NCBI GenBank assembly: GCA_021791235.1
Contig: JAJYXA010000427.1
Location: 1-5,199 of the forward strand
Direction: 5' to 3'
DNA from: Pseudomonadota bacterium
Lineage (GTDB): Bacteria; Pseudomonadota; Gammaproteobacteria; Burkholderiales; Thiobacillaceae
DNA: 5,199 bases
Both the position numbers and the translations under genes were made by a program. Shown piece after piece: positions 1 to 5,199 of the stretch (positions within the stretch are counted from its first letter, which is position 1; the number at the start of each line of letters is the position of its first letter). The notes under the pieces are model-generated. The model was not told where the DNA came from. It did not search any database and saw only the letters and a list, made by a program, of their open reading frames with translations.

Positions 1-708
1 TCCAACACCACGTCGACCGGCGTGGTGTCGGAATCGGTGTCCTACCTCGACGTGGGGCTGAAGCTCGACGTCGAGCCCAGCGTGCTGATGCGCGATGACG
101 TGCAGATCAAGGTCGGGCTGGAGGTGTCCAACATCGTGCGCGAAATCCGCAGCAACAACGGCACCCTCACGTATCAGATCGGCACCCGCAACGCAGGCAC
201 CACCCTGCGGCTGAAGGACGGCGAAACCCAGGTTCTGGCCGGGCTGATTTCGGACGAAGACCGCAAGAGCGCCGCCAAGATACCGGGACTGGGCGACCTG
301 CCGCTGCTGGGACGGCTGTTCTCCGACCATCACGACGAACGCAACAAGACCGAGATCGTACTGCTGATCACCCCGCGCATCCTGCGCAGCGACAGCACCC
401 GGCAGCCGGCGCTGACCGAATTCCGCGGCGGCACCGAAAACGCCATCGGCGGCGGCCTGGCAGCCCCCTTCATCCCGACGCAGCATCGGCCGCCGCCAGC
501 GCCGCCGCAACAGCCGATCAACCCGCCGGCCGAGCAACCGGCCGTGCCGAACGCCGTTCCGGTCCCATCCGCCCCCGAGATTCCGGCACCCTCGGCGCTG
601 CCGCTTCTGCCCGTTAACCCGCCGGCCGAGCAACCGTCCGAGCCGGGCGCCGTTCCGGTTCAACCCACCGCGCCTGAAGCACCGCCGTCGCCGGCGAACG
701 TCGACTAG
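1..708 (+). CDS. gspD: Secretin (GspD/MshL-type) C-terminal part, 5' truncated by window
   Basis: This is the C-terminal 235 residues of an outer-membrane secretin, the ring-forming channel of type II secretion or type IV pilus-like systems. The frame is open from base 1, so the start lies outside the window; the GTG at 22 is internal. Seen in the sequence: beta-strand-rich secretin core, a DGET segment, the hallmark PGLGDLPLLGRLF (window codons 95-107) and the closing strand TEIVLLITPRIL (about 117-128). Known of the family: these form the C-terminal secretin domain (PF00263) that builds the membrane barrel. A tail of about 107 residues follows. It is rich in Pro, Ala and Glu and carries an internal duplication. 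The gene ends 3 nt before a pseudopilin gene, which indicates an operon. Whether it is a true GspD, an MshL or another secretin cannot be settled without the N-domains, so the symbol is tentative. Confidence 0.9.
   Translation, partial: SNTTSTGVVSESVSYLDVGLKLDVEPSVLMRDDVQIKVGLEVSNIVREIRSNNGTLTYQIGTRNAGTTLRLKDGETQVLAGLISDEDRKSAAKIPGLGDLPLLGRLFSDHHDERNKTEIVLLITPRILRSDSTRQPALTEFRGGTENAIGGGLAAPFIPTQHRPPPAPPQQPINPPAEQPAVPNAVPVPSAPEIPAPSALPLLPVNPPAEQPSEPGAVPVQPTAPEAPPSPANVD
520..705 (+). repeat. In-frame duplication in the secretin proline-rich tail
   Basis: A 21-bp segment is repeated exactly at 520-540 and 616-636, 96 bp (32 codons) apart and in the same reading frame. The encoded units both begin NPPAEQP and continue in diverged form (AVPNAVPVPSAPE versus SEPGAVPVQPTAPE). 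This looks like two copies of a roughly 30-codon unit. Such tails are likely disordered. The copies have diverged after the first 21 bp, so the duplication is not brand new, or its start is conserved. Confidence 0.75.
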
Positions 709-711
709 GCC

Positions 712-1188
712 ATGCCCCGGCGCAGCGGCGGATTCAGCCTGATCGAGCTGATGGTCACCCTGGCCATCCTGGCGCTGCTCGCCAGCATGGCGGTGCCGTT
801 CGCCCAGTTGGTGCAGCAGCGCCACAAGGAAACGGAATTGCGCGAAGCGCTGCGACAGATCCGTACGGCGCTCGACGCCTACAAACAGAGCGTCAAGGAT
901 GGCCTCGTCAACTCGCCGGCCGACGGCAGTGGCTATCCGCCCGATCTCGACGTGCTGTGGCAGGGCGTGCCCGACAAGACCAAGCCGGACGCCACCAAAA
1001 TCTATTTCCTCCGCCGCCTGCCGCGCGACCCGTTTTTCCCGGATGCGACCGTGCCGCCGGCCGAAACCTGGGGGCAGCGCAGCTACGCCAGCCCCCCCGA
1101 CGCACCTGCCCGCGGACGTGACGTGTTCGACGTGTATTCGCTGTCGCCCGCCACCGGACTCAACGGCGTGCCCTACCGGGAATGGTGA
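712..1188 (+). CDS. GspG-like pseudopilin (prepilin-type N-terminal cleavage/methylation protein)
   Basis: This 158-residue protein has a class III signal: a short basic leader (MPRRSGG), then FSLIELMVTLAILALLASMA. Prepilin peptidase is expected to cut after Gly7, leaving Phe at mature position 1 and Glu12 at mature position 5, the residue needed for pseudopilus assembly. The hydrophobic helix covers about residues 8-29. An amphipathic helix and a small globular domain follow, with LRRLPRDPF (100-108), DVFDVYS (137-143) and a terminal YREW. The length is close to classical GspG (about 140-150). It should be an inner-membrane protein that polymerises into the pseudopilus under the neighbouring secretin. 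The ATG at 712 is chosen because it gives the canonical short leader; the Shine-Dalgarno is weak, so translation may be coupled to the secretin stop 3 nt upstream. Major or minor pseudopilin status is undecided. Confidence 0.9.
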   Translation: MPRRSGGFSLIELMVTLAILALLASMAVPFAQLVQQRHKETELREALRQIRTALDAYKQSVKDGLVNSPADGSGYPPDLDVLWQGVPDKTKPDATKIYFLRRLPRDPFFPDATVPPAETWGQRSYASPPDAPARGRDVFDVYSLSPATGLNGVPYREW

Positions 1189-1192
1189 AACC

Positions 1193-1573
1193 ATGCTGAA
1201 ACGGATGCGACGCGGATTCACCCTGGTCGAACTCATGGTCGTGATGGCCATCATCGCGCTTCTCCTGGCCCTGGCGCTGCCGCGCTATTTCAAGCACCTC
1301 GAAATGTCGCGCGAAACCATCCTCAAAGAGGATCTCGCCGTCATGCGCGACGCGATCGACAAATATCATGGCGACACCGGCCGCTACCCGGACAGCCTCG
1401 ACGCGCTGGTCAGCGCACGCTATCTGCGTTCGCTCCCCGTCGATCCGATCACCGAGCGCCCGGACACCTGGCAGATCGTGGCGCCGTCGGGCGATACCGC
1501 AGGCGCGATGTACGACATCAAGAGCGGTGCACCGGGCACGGCGTACGACGGCAGCGCCTATGCCGACTGGTAA
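1193..1573 (+). CDS. GspG-like pseudopilin, second copy
   Basis: This 126-residue protein has leader MLKRMRRG and then FTLVELMVVMAIIALLLALA. The cleavage Gly is residue 8 and Glu13 is mature position 5, both canonical for type II secretion pseudopilins and type IV pilins. After the helix come GRYPDSLDAL (63-72), LRSLPVDP (78-85), a YDIKSG segment (107-112) and a terminal YADW. The last parts resemble the C-terminal calcium-loop region of GspG, which is family knowledge; calcium binding here is inferred only. The start at 1193 gives the proper leader. A longer same-frame opening from 899 would place an implausible Arg/Pro/Ser-rich segment before the leader and is rejected. The gene begins 4 nt after the previous stop and overlaps the next gene by 14 nt, so it sits inside an operon. 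It could be the true major pseudopilin (gspG), but the neighbouring copy makes that assignment uncertain. Confidence 0.9.
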   Translation: MLKRMRRGFTLVELMVVMAIIALLLALALPRYFKHLEMSRETILKEDLAVMRDAIDKYHGDTGRYPDSLDALVSARYLRSLPVDPITERPDTWQIVAPSGDTAGAMYDIKSGAPGTAYDGSAYADW

Positions 1574-2108
1574 GTCCGCGCAATCCGGCTTCACCTACCT
1601 GTTCGCGCTGATGCTGATCGCGCTCGTCGGCATGGGGCTGGCGGTGGCAGGCACCCTGTGGCGCACCGAGTCGCAACGCGATCGCGAGGCCGACCTACTG
1701 TTCATCGGCGACCAATACCGCCAGGCCATTCGAAGCTACTACGAACTCGATCCCGCGCAGCCGCGCCTGCCGCAAAGCATCGACGACCTGCTGGAGGACA
1801 ACCGTCGCCCCAACGTCGTGCGGCACCTGCGCCGCGCCTATCGCGACCCGTTGACCGGCGGCGCGCTTGCACTGATTCGCGAGCCCGACACGCATGGCAT
1901 CGTCGGCGTATACAGCCCGGCGCCCGGCCGCCCATTCAAGACCAGCGGATTTTCATCCAAAGACGAAGCCTTCAAGGGTGCAAAAAGCTATGCTGGCTGG
2001 CGCTTTGTTGTTGTGCTTTCCCGCGCAGCTGCCACGCCGGCCTCGCCCCAGGCATCACCTGAATCACGCGCACTCCCCGCCCCGAGAGCAGGTAGAAGGA
2101 GAGACTGA
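1560..2108 (+). CDS. Atypical pseudopilin-like type II secretion/pilus protein
   Basis: This 182-residue protein is probably a minor pseudopilin or pseudopilin-related inner-membrane protein of the same machine. The ATG at 1560 lies inside the last codons of the previous gene (14-nt overlap) and gives a short leader, MPTGKSAQSG, followed by FTYLFALMLIALVGMGLAVA, a membrane helix at about residues 11-33. If cleaved after Gly10, mature position 5 is Phe15, not Glu. GspK-type minor pseudopilins are known to lack Glu5. Further motifs: SIDDLLED (73-80), LRRAYRDPL (90-98), IVGVYS (114-119) and SYAGW (143-147). A 35-residue Ala/Pro/Arg-rich tail follows. From memory, similar short proteins occur in secretion or pilus clusters of other betaproteobacteria, but I cannot confirm it here. 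There is no clear Shine-Dalgarno, so translational coupling to the upstream gene is likely. Confidence 0.82.
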   Translation: MPTGKSAQSGFTYLFALMLIALVGMGLAVAGTLWRTESQRDREADLLFIGDQYRQAIRSYYELDPAQPRLPQSIDDLLEDNRRPNVVRHLRRAYRDPLTGGALALIREPDTHGIVGVYSPAPGRPFKTSGFSSKDEAFKGAKSYAGWRFVVVLSRAAATPASPQASPESRALPAPRAGRRRD

Positions 2109-2176
2109 CCGGGGATGACTCCCCCCTGCGCGACTGACAAGATCAGAGGATCATCACGGGTCGACGGCCACAAAAA

Positions 2177-2203
2177 GAATGGCCGTGCAGAGCACGGCCA
2201 TTC
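2177..2203 (-). terminator. Rho-independent terminator of the phosphoesterase gene
   Basis: There is a perfect 12-bp inverted repeat: arm gaatggccgtgc at 2177-2188, loop 2189-2191, complementary arm 2192-2203. Read on the minus strand, the hairpin starts 25 nt after the phosphoesterase stop codon and is followed by a TTTTT run (complement of 2172-2176). On the plus strand no T-run follows, so it should not end the secretion operon efficiently. Confidence 0.88.
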
Positions 2204-2228
2204 CAGCGTTGCTAAACGCAGTCAACGC

Positions 2229-3419
2229 TTAACGCGAGAACATGTCGTTCATCGTTGCCACGTTCTTGTCGCAGGCATGGTTCAGGCAGTCCAGGCCAAA
2301 ACCGGCTTCCAGGGTCTTGAGCATGGCGAAATGGTTGTACGGCTTGCTGCTTTGCACCCCATTCTTGCCGTAGTTGGTTTCGACAATGGTGACGACCTTG
2401 TTCGGCTGCGAGCTGTAGTCGTTCTCGTCGAACATCACGACGATGGCGTTCTTGCCTTCCTTCCAGACGTCGGACTGCTCGATCGCAGTCACCAGCTTCT
2501 GCACGGCGTTGTCGCCAGCCTGGATCAGCGCGGGATTGTTGTTCGGAGCCGGATCGTCGTAGCCGCAGAAGGCACCTGCATTGCTCTGGCCGTGCATGTC
2601 GTGGCACTGGTTCGGGGCAATGAACGAGAAGTTCGGTACCTTGCCCGTCGCCAGATCGGCATACAGGCCGTTCAGCCCGGTGAAGTCGGCCATGTTGTTG
2701 AAACCGTTGTCCCGGTCGGTGTTGCCCTGGACGTTGGCGAAATAGATGAACGGGTTGTGCTTGACCGCGTATTTTGCAACCAGATTCGCCTTGTTGACCG
2801 GGCTCAGGTTGGTGAAGGTGCCGTCGCCGGCGTTCACACGGTCAGGCCCGCCGATCCCCAGGTCTTCCTGGTAGGTCTTCCAGCTCATGCCTGCGGCGAC
2901 CAGCTGGTCGGCGATGGTCTTGCCAACGGTAGGCGCGGCGGTCAGGGGCTGGTTGTAGACGGGGTTCGCCGGCGTGCCTTCGTTGGTGGTGTCGACCGCG
3001 ACAGTTGCCGCGTCCATGCCGGAACCGGCGATGGGGCAGATTGGCGCCGCGACCGACTCGTCGGACGGAATGCCGCTCACCAGGTTGGGGGTGCAGTTGA
3101 CGTTGTGCCAGTCCGGCGAATGGTCGTTGATCACGCCAAAATTGGAGCCGCCGACGACTTCGAGGTAATTGGTCAGGCTGGGGTGACCGACCGCGAAGAA
3201 GTTGGTTGCCAGGTTTTTCTGCTTGGCCATCTGGTTGATGAACGGCGCATCGCTGTTGCCGATGATCTGGTCGTAGGCATGGTTCTCCAGCATGATCAGG
3301 AACACATGATCGAGGTGGGGAATGCGGGGCTGATGCTTGTCATGCTCGTCTGCCATGGCTGAACCACACGCGATGGTTGCGGCGACGCACAGGGATATCT
3401 GGGTCTTGATGCTGATCAC
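2229..3419 (-). CDS. Exported phosphoesterase, phospholipase C / acid phosphatase superfamily (PF04185-like)
   Basis: This 396-residue protein should hydrolyse phosphate esters in the periplasm or outside the cell; the substrate is not predictable. The GTG at 3417-3419 is chosen because it has an AAAGGA Shine-Dalgarno 7 nt upstream and yields a clean Sec signal peptide (residues 1-23, cleavage after AMA before Asp24). Extending upstream adds a low-complexity basic stretch. Family motifs seen: VFLIMLENHAYDQIIG (39-54, Glu45/Asn46 as likely metal or active-site residues), GHPSLTNY (78-85, Ser81 as candidate nucleophile), PNQCHDMHG (269-277), VVMFDENDY (327-335, Asp331/Glu332 as likely metal ligands) and NHFAMLKTLE (362-371). 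The predicted mature protein has six cysteines (109, 128, 272, 285, 378, 383), an even number compatible with disulfides. The gene converges on the secretion operon and ends in its own terminator. It could be annotated as acid phosphatase, phospholipase C-like or alkaline phosphatase family. Residue roles are inferred from family patterns. Confidence 0.9.
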   Translation of the reverse strand: MISIKTQISLCVAATIACGSAMADEHDKHQPRIPHLDHVFLIMLENHAYDQIIGNSDAPFINQMAKQKNLATNFFAVGHPSLTNYLEVVGGSNFGVINDHSPDWHNVNCTPNLVSGIPSDESVAAPICPIAGSGMDAATVAVDTTNEGTPANPVYNQPLTAAPTVGKTIADQLVAAGMSWKTYQEDLGIGGPDRVNAGDGTFTNLSPVNKANLVAKYAVKHNPFIYFANVQGNTDRDNGFNNMADFTGLNGLYADLATGKVPNFSFIAPNQCHDMHGQSNAGAFCGYDDPAPNNNPALIQAGDNAVQKLVTAIEQSDVWKEGKNAIVVMFDENDYSSQPNKVVTIVETNYGKNGVQSSKPYNHFAMLKTLEAGFGLDCLNHACDKNVATMNDMFSR

Positions 3420-3737
3420 GGGAAAATCCTTTCTTGAATTGTGAATACAAAGTTCTTCGACGCACGGGCTCCGTGGATGAATTTCTGCAGACGACCTCAA
3501 TACCCTGGGAGCCCAACGCCACCCTAATGAGGGCGTATGACGTTGACGTGAAGATTCGTATGGCACTCGACGAATTAAACAGGCACAGATGACCGGAACT
3601 TCCAGTGCGTCCGCTTGTCTCGCGCCCCGTAACGCCACCCCCGCCCGTCGCTGTCATCAGACCGTGGTAGATCGCCCGCCGGATACGGATGTAGCATTAA
3701 AAATTGCGGAACTTCCAGAAACCGGGGATGGAAAACG
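3420..3737. other. Intergenic region with divergent promoters expected; no convincing gene
   Basis: This 318-bp stretch separates the leftward phosphoesterase from the rightward small gene, so it should hold promoters in both directions. I see no -35/-10 pair good enough to call. It contains two copies of cggaacttccag (3594-3605 and 3707-3718), each with the 9-bp palindrome ggaacttcc, and two copies of aacgccaccc (3515-3524 and 3631-3640). A 21-residue plus-strand frame at 3527-3592 has no good ribosome-binding site and is not called. Parts are less GC-rich than the flanking genes, as expected for non-coding DNA. Confidence 0.6.
3427..3432 (-). promoter_or_regulatory. Ribosome-binding site deciding the phosphoesterase GTG start
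   Basis: On the minus strand AAAGGA sits 7 nt before the GTG. It is the best Shine-Dalgarno match near the gene's beginning and coincides exactly with the start of a Sec signal peptide. No in-frame ATG upstream has comparable support. Confidence 0.7.
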
Positions 3738-3965
3738 ATGAAAAAAACACCTTCTGATGAATACCTTGAAAAAGCCAGGCTTTTGAGCAAGGAAGAAACC
3801 GAACGGCTGCTGTCGAGAATGCGATCGAAGTTGAAACGCAGGCTGGAAGACAAAAAAATGAATGCGCTGGAAGCCGTGGCGATACAGCTTGAAAAGGAAG
3901 ATGAGGAACTGAATGAATGGCGAGCGAAGATGGCTGAAATAAGGGAAAAAACGAAGGCCAAGTAG
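3738..3965 (+). CDS. Small highly charged helical protein of unknown function
   Basis: This 75-residue protein is dominated by Lys, Glu and Arg, with Leu/Met/Ala at spacings that suggest one or two long amphipathic helices or a coiled coil (about residues 8-36 and 42-72). There is no signal peptide, membrane segment, cysteine or recognisable enzyme motif, so it is probably cytoplasmic. The ATG at 3738 follows a GGGGA at 3724-3728 at about 9 nt, a usable ribosome-binding site. The stretch TERLLSRMRSKLKRRLE (21-37) is strongly basic and could contact nucleic acid or a partner protein; that is speculation. The gene is visibly A-richer than its neighbours, largely from Lys/Glu codons, and stands alone between a phosphoesterase and a tRNA gene. 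I have an unverified impression that similar small hypothetical proteins exist in betaproteobacteria. The clean start, ribosome-binding site and downstream terminator favour a real gene. Confidence 0.7.
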   Translation: MKKTPSDEYLEKARLLSKEETERLLSRMRSKLKRRLEDKKMNALEAVAIQLEKEDEELNEWRAKMAEIREKTKAK

Positions 3966-4040
3966 CGCACTGGCATTCGGCCAGCACAATCGTCGAACAG
4001 CGGTTTCCCTGCGCAAGACGTAGCAGAAACATGGGCACAA

Positions 4041-4070
4041 CAAAAAAGCGCCCCGAAAGGCGCTTTTTTG
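4041..4070. terminator. Bidirectional rho-independent terminator between small gene and tRNA-Ser
   Basis: This is a symmetrical hairpin: caaaaaagcgcc (4041-4052), loop ccgaaa (4053-4058), ggcgcttttttg (4059-4070). The GC core is 5 bp flanked by A6/T6, so a T-run follows the GC stem on either strand. On the minus strand it begins 9 nt after the tRNA-Ser 3' end. On the plus strand it lies about 75 nt after the small gene's stop. Confidence 0.92.
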
Positions 4071-4079
4071 CTTATGTAT

Positions 4080-4169
<90 letters not shown>

Positions 4170-4179
4170 GGCGGCGCGT

Positions 4180-4185
4180 ATTGTA
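4180..4185 (-). promoter_or_regulatory. -10 element of the tRNA-Ser promoter
   Basis: On the minus strand TACAAT (5 of 6 matches to TATAAT) ends 10 nt before the tRNA 5' end, so transcription would start within a few bases of the mature tRNA. The sequence between them, ACGCGCCGCC, is a GC-rich discriminator of the kind found at stringently controlled stable-RNA promoters (family knowledge). I do not see a good -35 hexamer at 16-18 nt spacing. Confidence 0.6.
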
Positions 4186-4239
4186 ACCGAGTCGGGCGAT
4201 TTGCTGGACGAAAATTTCGCTCTCGGTCAGACTGTCTCT

Positions 4240-5199
4240 ATGCCCACCATAAAAACAATGGGATCGTTCGGGAGACTGGCTGCACTCATGCTGGCGGCCG
4301 CACTGGCTGCCTGCAGCCGCCCTGTTCCGCCGCCGGAAACCAGCGGCGAACTGCGGGTGGGCGTGCGCAACAGTCCGGCCACCTATTACATCGCCCGCAA
4401 CGGCGAAGCCGCCGGCTTCGAGCACGATCTGATCCAGGCTTTCGGCCAGTCGCAGAACTGGACGCTCAGCTGGACGGAAAAAACCAAACCGGAAGCCCTG
4501 TTCGAACTGCTCGACACACATCAGATCCACCTCGCGGCAGCAGCCTTGCCGCAGGCCGTGGTCCAGGATCGACACCTGATCGCCGGGCCGGTGATATTCG
4601 AAACGCCGGTCCATATCGTTTATCGCACCGGCGACCCGGCACCGCGCAGCATCGCCGACCTGTCCGGCAAGAGGCTGGCGCTGATCATCGGTTCGGGCCA
4701 TACGCCCATGCTGATGCGCTTGAAGCGCAAATACCCCAGGCTGACCTGGTCCGCGCTCGACAACGTCTGGCCGGATGAACTGCTGGCGCAGTTGCAGGCA
4801 GGCAAGTACGACGCGGTGGTCATCAATGGCATGGATTTCGATCCCATGCGGACCTTCTATCCCGAACTGGCGGTGGCATTCGACCTTCCCGACACGCAAA
4901 AAATAGTATGGGCGTTGCCCACCGGCAGCTCGCAGGTGCTGCGCAATGCGCTGGCGCGCTTTGTCGCGCAGGCGCAGCAGGACGGTACCATCAAGCGTAT
5001 CTACGAGCGCTACTTCGGTCACGTCAAACGGCTGGACAGCTCGGACATCCTCGGCATCATGCAGCGCCGCCCCGAACGCCTGCCTGCGTTGCGCCGGTAT
5101 TTCCAGGAAGCCCAGACACTGACCGGCATCGACTGGCGGCTGCTGGCCGCGATCGGATATCAGGAATCGCAGTGGGATCCGTCTGCCACCTCACCGACC
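4240..5199 (+). CDS. mltF: Membrane-bound lytic murein transglycosylase F, 3' truncated by window
   Basis: The first 320 residues of MltF are present. MltF is an outer-membrane lipoprotein that cleaves the MurNAc-GlcNAc bond of peptidoglycan with 1,6-anhydro product formation. Layout: lipoprotein signal with lipobox LAAC (22-25, lipidated Cys25), a Pro-rich linker, then a periplasmic solute-binding-like domain (about 35-265) starting GELRVGVRNSP with GFEHDLIQAF and DAVVINGMDF. A linker and the start of the lysozyme-like SLT domain (about 285 on) follow. The segment DWRLLAAIGYQESQWDPSA carries the expected catalytic Glu (Glu309). The frame is open to the last base; family members are usually about 450-500 residues, so roughly a third is missing. 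The ATG at 4240 is chosen for the complete signal. An alternative ATG at 4258 also keeps the lipobox, and neither has a clear Shine-Dalgarno. The gene is divergent from tRNA-Ser, with 70 bp between them. Confidence 0.93.
   Translation, partial: MPTIKTMGSFGRLAALMLAAALAACSRPVPPPETSGELRVGVRNSPATYYIARNGEAAGFEHDLIQAFGQSQNWTLSWTEKTKPEALFELLDTHQIHLAAAALPQAVVQDRHLIAGPVIFETPVHIVYRTGDPAPRSIADLSGKRLALIIGSGHTPMLMRLKRKYPRLTWSALDNVWPDELLAQLQAGKYDAVVINGMDFDPMRTFYPELAVAFDLPDTQKIVWALPTGSSQVLRNALARFVAQAQQDGTIKRIYERYFGHVKRLDSSDILGIMQRRPERLPALRRYFQEAQTLTGIDWRLLAAIGYQESQWDPSATSPT

Noticed and set aside
899..1192. Longer version of the second pseudopilin beginning at 899
   Set aside because: The extra residues are the out-of-frame translation of the first pseudopilin. 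The ATG at 1193 gives a normal 8-residue prepilin leader.
2109..2160. Terminator for the secretion operon just after its last stop
   Set aside because: Only a 4-bp gggg/cccc hairpin without a following T-run is visible, so I cannot support an intrinsic terminator on the plus strand.
2115..3362. 415-codon open frame on the plus strand opposite the phosphoesterase
   Set aside because: It is fully antisense to a gene with clear family motifs, a signal peptide, a ribosome-binding site and a terminator. The translation is Val/Arg/Gly/Asp-rich without any domain, as expected for a shadow frame in GC-rich DNA.
3527..3592. 21-codon plus-strand frame (begins MRAYDVDVKI) in the intergenic region
   Set aside because: It looks protein-like at a glance and the frame is open further upstream, but there is no Shine-Dalgarno at a proper distance and no recognisable family. 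The length is well within chance. It could be a gene remnant, which I cannot support.
3420..3638. N-terminal extension of the phosphoesterase to an upstream start at 3638
   Set aside because: The extension is a basic, low-complexity stretch with no ribosome-binding site, and it would bury the Sec signal peptide 73 residues inside the protein.

Overview
The window is a GC-rich chromosomal segment from a bacterium with Gram-negative cell-envelope machinery: an outer-membrane secretin, type IV pilin-like pseudopilins, a lipoprotein murein transglycosylase and a periplasm-directed phosphoesterase. The gene content, the pseudopilin sequence style and the high GC content fit a betaproteobacterium (Thiobacillus / Rhodocyclales / Nitrosomonadales type). 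This placement is an inference from protein character. No marker gene in the window fixes the taxon.

Positions 1-2108 (+ strand) are the 3' end of a secretion or pilus-like operon. It holds the C-terminus of a GspD/MshL-type secretin with a long proline-rich tail, then three consecutive pseudopilin-like genes separated by 3 nt, by 4 nt and by a 14-nt overlap. Two are GspG-like, with a standard prepilin-peptidase site and Glu at mature position 5. The third has a non-canonical N-terminus without that Glu. All three share a small set of C-domain motifs, so they look like descendants of one ancestral pseudopilin.

Positions 2109-3419 (mainly - strand) hold a convergent gene for an exported phosphoesterase of the phospholipase C / acid phosphatase superfamily (PF04185-like). 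It uses a GTG start behind a good ribosome-binding site and ends in a clear intrinsic terminator at 2177-2203. Positions 3420-3737 are non-coding as far as I can see and must contain the phosphoesterase promoter.

Positions 3738-4169 hold a small, highly charged, A-rich gene of unknown function (+ strand), which converges on a tRNA-Ser(CGA) gene (- strand). A symmetrical terminator at 4041-4070 lies between them and can serve both. Upstream of the tRNA is a TACAAT -10 box with a GC-rich discriminator, in a 70-bp divergent region shared with mltF.

Positions 4240-5199 (+ strand) are the 5' two-thirds or so of mltF, a lipoprotein lytic transglycosylase. The gene runs off the window just after the catalytic Glu motif.

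I found no CRISPR array, transposon, integrase, toxin-antitoxin pair or defence module. The least-described items are the three-paralogue pseudopilin set with its unusual third member, the repeat-containing secretin tail, and the small charged protein. I do not see an evident new multi-gene system.
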